9,391 nt of DNA from TMED23 sp913054205 (GCA_046582495.1 JAYGEG010000131.1:1-9391); one strand, 5' to 3'; positions 1 through 6,732 are shown, counted from the first letter of the stretch. Numbers and translations: made by a program. The notes: generated by a model from the letters alone, not told the origin.

Positions 1-1
1 G

Positions 2-685
2 GAACAAGCAGACGCCAATGTTCAAAACGTCGCAGCGGCGACTGAGGAGCTTTCTACGTCAATCCAAGAAATAGCGAAACAAGTCAATCATTCATCGGAT
101 TTTTCAAGACAAGCGGTTGGGGCGGTGAATTCGACCAACACGACAATTCAAGAACTGGCGGATGCCGCGGATAAGATCGGCGACGTGGTCACTCTGATTA
201 AGGCTATCGCCAGTCAGACAAATCTGTTGGCTCTCAACGCGACAATCGAGGCGGCGCGCGCCGGTGATGCGGGCAAGGGATTCGCAGTGGTAGCGTCGGA
301 GGTCAAAAACCTAGCCACTAAAACCGCTAAGGCCACCGATGAAATTTCTGGGCAGATTAAGTTAATTCAATCCTCGACGAATGAGTCTGTTGAGGCGATT
401 GAACAGATTGGCGGCACCATTGACAGTATCTCCGAGATCGCCGGCACCATTGCCTCGGCGGTAGAGGAGCAAGGCTCGGCGACCCAGGAGATTGCCCGCA
501 ACATTGAGCAAGATGCTTTTGGCACGCGGGAAGTTACCGCCAAAATCCATGAGGTCAATGAACAAGCCGTTCAAACGGGCAGCGCTGCGACTCAGGTGGG
601 GGAGGGCGCCAAGGAACTGTCCAATCACTCCGTTGAAATGAACGACGTTGTCTGCAATTTTTTAATGGAACTTAATGTCGATTAA
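2..685 (+). CDS. Methyl-accepting chemotaxis protein, C-terminal signalling domain (5' partial)
   Basis: The reading frame is open from base 2, so the gene starts upstream of the window and only the last 227 residues are visible. These make up the cytoplasmic coiled-coil signalling domain that contacts CheA and CheW. The hairpin tip motif QTNLLALNATIEAARAGDAG begins near fragment residue 72 and continues into GKGFAVVASEVKNLA, the most conserved stretch of the family. Flanking heptad-rich segments (for example ATEELSTSIQEIAKQV at the left and SAVEEQGSATQEIARNIEQ after the tip) fit the two antiparallel helices and methylation regions. The sensor and membrane segments lie outside the window, so the ligand is unknown. 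The chain ends in MELNVD, with no CheR-tethering pentapeptide of the NWETF type. A GTG at 125 is not the real start, because family homology continues upstream of it. It is probably transcribed separately from the operon that begins at 852. Confidence 0.95.
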   Translation, partial: EQADANVQNVAAATEELSTSIQEIAKQVNHSSDFSRQAVGAVNSTNTTIQELADAADKIGDVVTLIKAIASQTNLLALNATIEAARAGDAGKGFAVVASEVKNLATKTAKATDEISGQIKLIQSSTNESVEAIEQIGGTIDSISEIAGTIASAVEEQGSATQEIARNIEQDAFGTREVTAKIHEVNEQAVQTGSAATQVGEGAKELSNHSVEMNDVVCNFLMELNVD

Positions 686-744
686 GGATTGTAATTGACC
701 ACGCCAGGGGCTGCCATGGAAGACCATGCGATTTTATTACTTCA

Positions 745-784
745 TTGACAACATATCGTATTCGATATATCTATCATAGGATAG
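745..784 (+). promoter_or_regulatory. Candidate promoter/operator with two adjacent inverted repeats upstream of the five-gene operon
   Basis: The gap before the operon contains a perfect -35 hexamer TTGACA (745-750). The -10 element is less clear: TATATC at 766-771 (15-base spacing), TATCTA at 768-773 (17-base spacing) and TATCAT at 772-777 (21-base spacing) are all imperfect. Two dyads overlap this -10 zone: ATATCG-TATT-CGATAT (753-768) and CTATC-ATAG-GATAG (771-784). Both are built from TATC and GATA half-sites and their centres lie 17 bases apart. This is what an operator for a dimeric repressor or activator would look like. The dyads are seen directly; promoter function and regulator identity are inferred. 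No regulator gene lies in the window. Confidence 0.35.
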
Positions 785-843
785 TAAATGAATGTCTTTA
801 GGTGATTAGAAGTGCTTCGTTTCGAGTTCGTCAATTAGCTGGC

Positions 844-850
844 AGGAGGG
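844..850 (+). promoter_or_regulatory. Strong Shine-Dalgarno unusually close to the first operon start codon
   Basis: AGGAGGG (844-850) is a near-perfect anti-16S match, but it ends directly before the ATG at 852, leaving only about 1-2 bases of spacing. The next in-frame ATG (864) is about 13 bases away, which is rather far. No earlier in-frame start exists after the stop at 807-809. The true start is therefore ATG 852 or ATG 864, and spacing does not settle it cleanly. Confidence 0.6.
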
Positions 851-851
851 A

Positions 852-1772
852 ATGAAATTTCTCATGACGAATATCAATCCCATCCTTTTTCGCGACAAAA
901 AAAATGTTGTCCCCTTGCCCTATCGTAACGTTTCCAATCAGCCTTACCACGGTGAGATGAGCGAGCAGGCTATCTTGTCGCATCTTATGGGACGAGAGGC
1001 TTACCGGCGTACGGAATTTATCATCCTTCATAATGACGCCGAACAGAGAGCTGTTTGCGCCGTTTTGACCGAGGATAAAGATCCACTTTTTTCCCCTATC
1101 GTGCATGCTGAGGTCTTGGCACTTCCAGATAGCTGTTCTTATAAATTTGATCCGGAAACAGATTGTGCCAACCCGTCAGCCTTGGCCGATCTGGCACACC
1201 GGGAGGGCATTGGTCCCGATGGCACTCTGGTTGTCCAGGGCATGTATGACCATTATAATTTTATTCACCAACCGGATCCGTTGGTGATCCACATCGTTGA
1301 AATCGCTCCGCCTGAACCGCCAAAACTTTACGGATTGGTAAAGCACGTACTCAGTTACGCCGATCTTCCGCCGATCCGTGTTGAATTGGAGCGCATCGAA
1401 ATCTTGGAATTGTGCCAGGGCGCATCGCCTAATTCCTATCTTGTGCCCTGCCGTTCGGGTGGTCTTGATGATCTAAATGCGCCGGTTCACTATTTGGATG
1501 AACGTCCTCGCGAGCGCCAAGACTGGACGTTGATCGGCTGTGAGCGTAGCTTGCAATTTCATCGCCATTATTACGGCGATGAGCCGCCGACAATTGAAAT
1601 GTGCCCGCGCAAAATTGCCGGTGCCCGCAACGACCTGACACTCCTCAAATGCTGTCTCCTGGAATTTCATCAAGAGCGGGAAGAAAACGTCGTCACTGTG
1701 CCTTGGGGATCCGACCTTAAAATGGTGGAAACTGCTTTGCAGGAATTAGCGAAAGAAGTCGAACATGTCTGA
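852..1772 (+). CDS. Unrecognised conserved-looking protein, first gene of the coenzyme M-type operon
   Basis: I do not recognise this 306-residue protein. It has no signal peptide or membrane segment, so it is probably a soluble cytoplasmic enzyme or accessory protein. It contains nine cysteines, including a CC pair in LLKCCLLE near the C terminus, and the His/Tyr-rich stretches GMYDHYNFIHQP and FHRHYYGDEPP. These could bind a metal or form an active site, but no known motif is clear. The stop overlaps the ATG of the phosphosulfolactate synthase gene by 8 bases, so the two are almost certainly cotranslated. Because the next four genes match the bacterial coenzyme M pathway, the plausible role is one of its later steps (decarboxylation, thiolation or reduction) or the position called XcbA in Xanthobacter. 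That role is inferred from position only. ATG 852 is used; ATG 864 would remove four residues. Confidence 0.85.
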   Translation: MKFLMTNINPILFRDKKNVVPLPYRNVSNQPYHGEMSEQAILSHLMGREAYRRTEFIILHNDAEQRAVCAVLTEDKDPLFSPIVHAEVLALPDSCSYKFDPETDCANPSALADLAHREGIGPDGTLVVQGMYDHYNFIHQPDPLVIHIVEIAPPEPPKLYGLVKHVLSYADLPPIRVELERIEILELCQGASPNSYLVPCRSGGLDDLNAPVHYLDERPRERQDWTLIGCERSLQFHRHYYGDEPPTIEMCPRKIAGARNDLTLLKCCLLEFHQEREENVVTVPWGSDLKMVETALQELAKEVEHV

Positions 1773-2688
1773 TTTAGCTTGGTCGGGGGTTATTGAAGAC
1801 CACGAAAACTTACACGTGGGAAAGCCCCGCGACGGCGGCGTAACCATGGTAATCGATACTGGCCTTGGTGTTGCCGGAACGGCAGATGTCGTCGAAATTT
1901 CGGGCCAATATATTGACCAATGGAAATGTAGTTTTGGCACCTCTACTTTCGTTCGAGCGGATGTGTTGCGCCGCAAGTTGGGCTTGCTGGCAGCCAGTGA
2001 TATAGTGACATATCCGGGTGGAACGCTGCTTGAGGCAGCGATCGTTAATCAGCATAGCCGAGTCTATATGAGCCGGGCGAAACAACTTGGATTTAGCGCC
2101 GTTGAAATATCTGATGGAACGATTGCGATGACAAGGCGTCGGCGTAAGAAAATAATTCAATGTGCCATCGAAAATGACCTCATCGCCATCACCGAAGTTG
2201 GTAAAAAAGATCCATTAGACCAGCCGAGCGCCAAGGAAATTGCTGATCAGGCGCTGTGGGATCTCGACAATGGCGCAACTTGGGTGGTCATTGAAGGTCG
2301 GGAAAGCGGAATTTCGGTTGGCATCTATGATGAAAATGGATCGGTTAGAGAAAATGCCCTGGCAGAAATCGTTGACCACATGGACGATCAGGTGGACCGG
2401 CTCATTTGGGAATCGCCGAAAAAAGAACAGCAAGCGGTATTGGTCCATCGTCTTGGCCCAAACGTCAACTTAGGTAATATAAGTCCGCATGATATGTTAT
2501 CCTTGGAGTCTTTACGGGCCGGATTGCGTTTTGAAACCTTAAAACCGATTGCCGATGAATGGGAACAAACCGGTCGCTGGAACCCGGATCAAGTGGAACA
2601 AGCCGTAAATAACAAGGAGTTCTCCCTAAATGAGCGCGCAAAAAGCCTCGCCAGAGAAAATCGATCTCGTACTGGGACTCGGGGGTAG
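1765..2688 (+). CDS. comA: Phosphosulfolactate synthase (ComA/XcbB family)
   Basis: This enzyme adds sulfite to phosphoenolpyruvate to make (R)-2-phospho-3-sulfolactate, the committed step of PEP-dependent coenzyme M synthesis. It is a cytoplasmic, Mg-dependent TIM-barrel family (PF02679). The ComA blocks appear in order: GVTMVID (residues 25-31), YIDQWKCSFGTS with Lys54 (49-60), YPGGTLLE (83-90), VEISDGT (113-119), TEVGKKDP (143-150), VIEGRESG (175-182), and a terminal SLESLRAGLRFETL block matching the archaeal SLETLRRGLRGDT. The protein has 307 residues, whereas archaeal ComA has about 250. The excess is mainly a C-terminal extension of about 45 residues, the last 19 codons of which overlap the next gene. 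It overlaps the preceding gene by 8 bases (ATGTCTGA), with only weak purine-rich upstream sequence, which suggests translational coupling. The bacterial name xcbB would suit equally well. Confidence 0.92.
   Translation: MSDLAWSGVIEDHENLHVGKPRDGGVTMVIDTGLGVAGTADVVEISGQYIDQWKCSFGTSTFVRADVLRRKLGLLAASDIVTYPGGTLLEAAIVNQHSRVYMSRAKQLGFSAVEISDGTIAMTRRRRKKIIQCAIENDLIAITEVGKKDPLDQPSAKEIADQALWDLDNGATWVVIEGRESGISVGIYDENGSVRENALAEIVDHMDDQVDRLIWESPKKEQQAVLVHRLGPNVNLGNISPHDMLSLESLRAGLRFETLKPIADEWEQTGRWNPDQVEQAVNNKEFSLNERAKSLARENRSRTGTRG
2615..2619 (+). promoter_or_regulatory. Ribosome binding site inside comA that fixes the start of the next gene
   Basis: AGGAG lies 10 bases upstream of ATG 2630 and is preceded by further purines (AACAAGGAG). 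An in-frame TAA at 2627-2629 sits directly before that ATG, so no upstream start is possible in this frame. The start of the lyase at 2630 is therefore well supported, even though it lies 59 bases inside the comA reading frame. Confidence 0.7.
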
Positions 2689-4153
2689 ACTTGGTGAAAA
2701 GCCCTCGGTTGAGTTAATTGGCACGGCATTTACCGAAGAGCTTAACGCCCAGAGAGTATTGTTTTCGGGCATGGATTTGGCCGATATTGCCTATGTCATC
2801 CAGTTGACGGAAACTGGGGTTGTTCCTGAAAAAGATGGCGCTGAATTGCTCGCGGCTCTTCTAGAATTGCGCGCCGTCGGGAACGAATTTGTCTCTGATC
2901 CTGCCCTCGGTGACCTCTATACGAATCGGGAAGATTGGCTATCGGACAAAACAGCCGCAGCGGGTTGGCTGGGCGTCGGGCGCGCCCGACGGGAATCGGC
3001 AACCACCGCCTTCCAAATTGTTATACGCCGGGAATTGTTGAATTTGTCGGCCTCCTTGTGTGCCCTGGGAGGTGCACTGGCGGACAAGGCAGAGGCCCAC
3101 CGCGACACCGTAATGCCCGATTACACCTATCTTCAAGCCGCGCAACCGACGACGTTTGGCCATTATTTATTATCTTTTGCCTTCCCGATTTTACGCGACC
3201 TCGAACGGATCCAAGCCATGTACAGTCGGGTCAACAAGTGCCCGTCCGGTTGTGGGAGTGCAAACGGATCCGTTGTCGTGAAGGATCGCGATCGGCTCGC
3301 CATTTTAATGGGTTTCGACGGCATTGTTGACCACGCTCGCGATGCAATGTGGCAGACTGATTTGCCCATCGAGGCGCTCTCCGTGGTGGTCGCATGTTTG
3401 GTAAATCTAGATCGCCTGGCAGAAGATTTGATGGTATTTTCCTCGGTCGAATTTGGCGTCATTACTCTTGCTGATGCTCACGCCCGGTCAAGCAAGATCA
3501 TGCCGCAAAAAAAGAATCCATTCGCCCTTTCCTACATTCGCGGGCTCGCCAATCGGGCAATCGGCGTTCAGGCATCTTTGGCGGCAGCCGGCCGAACGCC
3601 TTCGGGGCAGATGGATAATCGTATGTTTGCCTACGGGGACACGCCAAATATGATCTCACTTAACGAAGGTGCTGCCCGGCTTATGGCGGCGGTCGTAAAG
3701 GGGTTGTCTATTGATAGTAGCCGGGCCGAGGCATTGTGCGAGGAAAATTTCTCCATTGCTTCCGATTTAGCGGAAATGGTTGTGCGGGAGGCAGAACTCG
3801 ATTATCGCACCGCCCATCGACTGGTGGGGTGGCTTTCACGTGATGTATTCCAAAAGCAACGAAGGGTTTCTGATATAACATCGAAAGATTTAGACCGGGC
3901 AGCAGAGGAAACGATTGGTAAGTCCCTTGGGATCGACCCCAAAATTCTGCAAACTGCTCTGGATCCACGCCAAGCGATCGCCAATAGGGATGGGCCTGGT
4001 GGAGCTGCGCCGGAGCCTCTTGCGGCCATGATCAATAGCATTCGAGAAGGTGTGGGCGAATTTGAGGCGTGGTACCAAATGTCGCGTAAACGCGATGCCA
4101 AAAGCGAAATTGGTCTGTTGGAAATCGCTGAGTCAATTGCCCGGAGAGCATGA
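2630..4153 (+). CDS. Argininosuccinate-lyase-like enzyme, probable phosphosulfolactate phosphate-lyase (XcbC-like)
   Basis: This 507-residue protein of the aspartase/fumarase superfamily is closest in layout to argininosuccinate lyase. It shows an LGGRLGEKPS-type N-terminal block, then AQPTTFGHYLLSFAFPILRD (about residues 171-190), KDRDRLAILMGFD, and the superfamily signature loop SSKIMPQKKNP (287-297). In bacteria with the xcb cluster, such a protein eliminates phosphate from phosphosulfolactate to give sulfoacrylate. Two active-site deviations argue against true argininosuccinate lyase activity. The usual THLQ histidine is Tyr167 (DYTYLQ), and the GSSxMP loop reads SSKIMP, with Lys289 at the second-serine position. 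It sits directly after phosphosulfolactate synthase, whose product would be its substrate. Its stop overlaps the next ATG by 4 bases (ATGA). Family membership is seen directly; the phosphate-lyase role comes from cluster context. Confidence 0.88.
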   Translation: MSAQKASPEKIDLVLGLGGRLGEKPSVELIGTAFTEELNAQRVLFSGMDLADIAYVIQLTETGVVPEKDGAELLAALLELRAVGNEFVSDPALGDLYTNREDWLSDKTAAAGWLGVGRARRESATTAFQIVIRRELLNLSASLCALGGALADKAEAHRDTVMPDYTYLQAAQPTTFGHYLLSFAFPILRDLERIQAMYSRVNKCPSGCGSANGSVVVKDRDRLAILMGFDGIVDHARDAMWQTDLPIEALSVVVACLVNLDRLAEDLMVFSSVEFGVITLADAHARSSKIMPQKKNPFALSYIRGLANRAIGVQASLAAAGRTPSGQMDNRMFAYGDTPNMISLNEGAARLMAAVVKGLSIDSSRAEALCEENFSIASDLAEMVVREAELDYRTAHRLVGWLSRDVFQKQRRVSDITSKDLDRAAEETIGKSLGIDPKILQTALDPRQAIANRDGPGGAAPEPLAAMINSIREGVGEFEAWYQMSRKRDAKSEIGLLEIAESIARRA

Positions 4154-5514
4154 TGTCATCACTTGTTTTTGATTCCAAAATTTATAGTTCAGCTTGGGTT
4201 GACGATGATTTTCGTGCCATTTTTGATGAGCCGGAAATGGTGGCGGATTGGCTGGAAATCCTCTCGGTGCTGGCCGAGACTCAAGCCCATTTCGACCTCA
4301 TTCCGAAAGCTGCGGCCATCGCCATTGCTGAAACATGTCGGGCAATTGAGGTGGATGAAGATTTCCTCGACGAGGTTGGTGCTGGCTTCAAAGCGAGCGG
4401 TCATTCGACCCAAGGTTTGATCCGCGCAATTTTTAGACGTTGTCCCGAAGGGGCCGGGGAGTGGTTTTTTTACGGTACGACAGTACAGGATTTAACCGAC
4501 ACCTGGATGTCACGCGCCATCTTGAAAGCCCATGTTATTTTCCAACGGCGTATGGACAATTTACTTTCAATTCTCCTGTCTCTTGCCGATCGGCACAAGA
4601 ACACGACGATGGCGGGTCGCACCCATGGTCAACAAGGCCTGCCAATTACGTTTGGCTTCAAGGTCGCAAACTGGGCCGGAGAAGTGGTCCGTCACAGCGA
4701 GCGGTTGGCGGAAATTAGGCCACGACTGACCTATGGACAGCTGTCCGGGGGCGTCGGCAGCATGGCTTCTCTGGGCCCCTTGGCCTTTGAAATCCAAAAT
4801 ATGTTCTTGACGACTTTGACCTTGGAACCGGCGCCGGTTTCCTGGACTTCAAGCCGGGATATTTTGGCCGAATGGTCCCATCTCCTGGTATTGATCTGTG
4901 GAACAGCAGATCGCATCGGCCACGAAGTCTATAACCTCCAGCGGAGCGAGATCGGCGAAGTCCGGGAGGGATTTATCGACGGAACAGTAGGTTCCATTAC
5001 AATGCCACATAAGCGCAATCCCGAAATATCCGAACATCTTGGCACGCTTTCTCGTATCGTTCGCCACAACGCTGCCCTGATCTCAGAAGGTCTTGTACAC
5101 GATCACGAGCGGGACGGACGATCCTGGAAGGCCGAATGGAATGCCGTTCCCCAAGCCACCATGGCGGCTGGCAAAGCGATGTCCATGTTGGAGGTTCTGG
5201 TGCAATATCTTGAAGTCGATCCGAACCGGATGTTGGCTAACTTAGATATTACCAAGGGTTTCGTTCTGTCCGAGCCTTTGATGTTAGCCCTGGCGGCAAA
5301 AGTTGGCCGGAAAACCGCCCATGAAATTATTTATGAGATGTCACTGAAAGCGGAAGATTTGGGCGTATCATTCAAAGAAGCCGTGCTAGGCACTCGCGAT
5401 ATCACGATCCATCTGCCAAATTTGGAAAAGGAGGGGTTTTTCGATTACGCCCAGTATACCGGCCAATGTGCGGCCATGGTGGAGCGCTTTCTGAATGCAA
5501 AGGGGCGAAAGTGA
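4150..5514 (+). CDS. Adenylosuccinate-lyase/carboxymuconate-cycloisomerase-like enzyme (XcbD-like)
   Basis: This is the second aspartase/fumarase-superfamily member in a row, at 454 residues. Visible blocks are FYGTTVQDLTDTWMS (conserved region 1), GRTHGQQGLPITFGFK with the catalytic-type His159 (region 2), and the signature loop GTVGSITMPHKRNPE (Ser282 to Pro291, region 3). The tail TRDITIHLPNLEKEGFFDYAQYTG also follows the family. The canonical loop is GSSxMP; here the second serine is Ile283. Unlike its upstream neighbour it keeps the region-2 histidine, so the two enzymes should do different chemistry. In the Xanthobacter cluster the equivalent gene belongs to coenzyme M synthesis after sulfoacrylate, but I cannot fix its exact step. 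The start is ATG 4150 (ATGA overlap) or ATG 4153, which sits six bases after GGAG (4143-4146) and may be preferred. An ordinary purine-pathway PurB role is unlikely in this operon. Confidence 0.87.
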   Translation: MMSSLVFDSKIYSSAWVDDDFRAIFDEPEMVADWLEILSVLAETQAHFDLIPKAAAIAIAETCRAIEVDEDFLDEVGAGFKASGHSTQGLIRAIFRRCPEGAGEWFFYGTTVQDLTDTWMSRAILKAHVIFQRRMDNLLSILLSLADRHKNTTMAGRTHGQQGLPITFGFKVANWAGEVVRHSERLAEIRPRLTYGQLSGGVGSMASLGPLAFEIQNMFLTTLTLEPAPVSWTSSRDILAEWSHLLVLICGTADRIGHEVYNLQRSEIGEVREGFIDGTVGSITMPHKRNPEISEHLGTLSRIVRHNAALISEGLVHDHERDGRSWKAEWNAVPQATMAAGKAMSMLEVLVQYLEVDPNRMLANLDITKGFVLSEPLMLALAAKVGRKTAHEIIYEMSLKAEDLGVSFKEAVLGTRDITIHLPNLEKEGFFDYAQYTGQCAAMVERFLNAKGRK

Positions 5515-6518
5515 CACAAAATTCCAAATTGGATGTGGGTCATTTGAAACGGCAACATCTGGCAAATTTTCCAACATGTTTGACCGCTATTCATGGGTTC
5601 GACGAAAACTTAAACGGCACTGAATTATTGATTAAGCGTGACGATCTCATCGATTTTGGCTTCGGCGGTAACAAGGTTCGAGGGCTGGAATTTATTCTTG
5701 GTGATGCAAAGCAAAAAGGCGCCGACACCTTAATCACCGGTGCCGGCGTTTTATCGAACCATGTTCGCGCCACTGCCGCCGCCGCAGCGTATGCGGGCCT
5801 TGGCATGGTCGCGGTGTATTGGGGTGAAGAGCCAAAGAAATGTGAGGGCAATCATCTGTTATCCCGCATTCTCGGCGCTGAAATGCACTTTACTGGTAGT
5901 TCTGATCGCAGCTCCGTGGATCGTCACATGGAAAAGGTTGCAGAAGATTTACGTCGAGCAGGCCGGCATCCCTATTGCATTCCGCGCGGCGGGGCATGCG
6001 CCCTCGGCGTTATCGGCCACATATTGGCAGTGGAAGAAGTCGCCGTCCAATGCCGGGCCTTCAAGACGGCTCCGGAACGGGTGATCCTTGCTGTGGGATC
6101 GGGCAGCACTATGGCCGGGTGGATATTGGGCAGCCAAATTCTGGGTCTCGATTGGCAAATAGAAGGCTATACGGTCAGCCGATCGGTCGAAGAAGTTCGC
6201 GTCCAGGTGCACAGGCTTGCGCTAGAGGCCGCCAAGATATTGGGCTTAGACCTTCCAGTTTCAAACCAAAACATCGTCATTCATGATGGGGTCATCGGCG
6301 AGGGCTACGGTATTCCGTCTCCCGAAGGCCAACGCGCAATTGTAGCGGTTGCACGTCGTCAGGGAATATTTTTTGATCCAACCTATACCGGAAAGGCCTT
6401 TGCCGGTATGATGAAGGACGCCGCCCGTGGAAGATTTTCAGATCTAAAGTCGATTTTATTTTTGCATACGGGCGGGGCACCTTCAATTTTCACCAGCGGT
6501 ATCGAGATTTTTCACTAA
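5511..6518 (+). CDS. PLP-dependent enzyme of the D-cysteine desulfhydrase / ACC deaminase family (XcbE-like)
   Basis: A fold-type II PLP enzyme of 335 residues from GTG 5511. This GTG overlaps the previous stop by 4 bases (GTGA) and follows AAAGGGG (5499-5505) at good spacing. The longer frame from 5466 would add 15 residues with no family similarity. Motifs are KRDDL (42-46), GGNKVRGLEF with the Schiff-base Lys55, SNHVRATAAAAA from Ser82, VGSGSTMAG (PLP-phosphate loop), GEGYG with Tyr266, DPTYTGKA with Tyr292, and the C-terminal HTGGAPSIF. Family members perform alpha,beta-elimination on small amino acids such as D-cysteine. In the xcb cluster such an enzyme takes part in a late, sulfur-related step of coenzyme M synthesis. 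Leu81 replaces the glutamine that usually precedes SNH in desulfhydrases, which hints at a changed substrate. It is the last gene of the operon, and no clear terminator follows it directly. Confidence 0.88.
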   Translation: MTQNSKLDVGHLKRQHLANFPTCLTAIHGFDENLNGTELLIKRDDLIDFGFGGNKVRGLEFILGDAKQKGADTLITGAGVLSNHVRATAAAAAYAGLGMVAVYWGEEPKKCEGNHLLSRILGAEMHFTGSSDRSSVDRHMEKVAEDLRRAGRHPYCIPRGGACALGVIGHILAVEEVAVQCRAFKTAPERVILAVGSGSTMAGWILGSQILGLDWQIEGYTVSRSVEEVRVQVHRLALEAAKILGLDLPVSNQNIVIHDGVIGEGYGIPSPEGQRAIVAVARRQGIFFDPTYTGKAFAGMMKDAARGRFSDLKSILFLHTGGAPSIFTSGIEIFH

Positions 6519-6633
6519 TATTTAGGGAAAGACGTTGGTAAAAGCGTCGGTTACCTCAATTTGGATTAAACCCATTCAAATTTCGCTTTTTCCCACGCGT
6601 TCCCATAAAACAGCATGAATTAGAACATCCTAC

Positions 6634-6678
6634 ATCACAATCCGCAGGTCGGGGGTTCGAGTCCCTCCTCCGCTACCA
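6634..6678 (+). other. 3' fragment of a tRNA with encoded CCA, probable integration (att) site
   Basis: The segment folds as the 3' part of a class I tRNA. It shows a candidate anticodon-stem 3' strand TCCGC (6641-6645), five-base variable loop AGGTC (6646-6650), T-stem GGGGG pairing with CCCTC around loop TTCGAGT, acceptor 3' strand CTCCGCT, discriminator A, and CCA at 6676-6678. The required partner strands upstream (acceptor AGCGGAG, anticodon-stem GCGGA, any D-arm) are absent, so it is not a working tRNA. Such 3' ends are left where tyrosine recombinases integrate elements. If the loop is ATCACAA (6634-6640) the anticodon would be CAC, but that part may not belong to the tRNA, so I do not assign an identity. 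Confidence 0.75.
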
Positions 6679-6689
6679 ATAAATTAGAC

Positions 6690-6716
6690 AACCATCTGTT
6701 AATACAGTGGTTTTTA
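6690..6716 (+). terminator. Intrinsic terminator downstream of the tRNA fragment
   Basis: AACCA-T-CTGT (6690-6699) pairs with ACAG-TGGTT (6704-6712) in a nine-base-pair stem with a single bulged T and a TAAT loop. A run of T follows (TTTTTATATTT from 6711). This is a conventional rho-independent terminator for plus-strand transcription. It lies 11 bases after the tRNA CCA, as expected for a native tRNA terminator. It would also stop read-through from the coenzyme M-type operon. Confidence 0.6.
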
Positions 6717-6732
6717 TATTTACAATTAATTG

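Noticed and set aside
715..738. CATGG-AAGA-CCATG hairpin followed by ATTTTATT after the chemoreceptor gene, as a terminator.
   Set aside because: The stem is only five base pairs and the T tract is broken and offset, so it is not convincing as an intrinsic terminator.
5466..5510. ATG 5466 as the start of the PLP enzyme.
   Set aside because: It would overlap the preceding gene by 49 bases, has no family similarity in the extra 15 residues, and GTG 5511 has a good Shine-Dalgarno and a GTGA overlap.
2630..5514. Ordinary arginine (argH) and purine (purB) biosynthesis genes.
   Set aside because: Both have altered signature loops, one lacks the catalytic histidine, and they sit between a phosphosulfolactate synthase and a PLP desulfhydrase homologue, which fits coenzyme M synthesis much better.
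6531..6548. GACG...CGTC pairing just after the operon as its own terminator.
   Set aside because: Only four base pairs with a ten-base loop and no T run; the hairpin at 6690-6716 is far better.
6603..6678. A complete tRNA gene ending at the CCA at 6678.
   Set aside because: The 76 bases upstream contain no acceptor 5' strand matching CTCCGCT, no D-arm and no partner for the TCCGC anticodon-stem strand.
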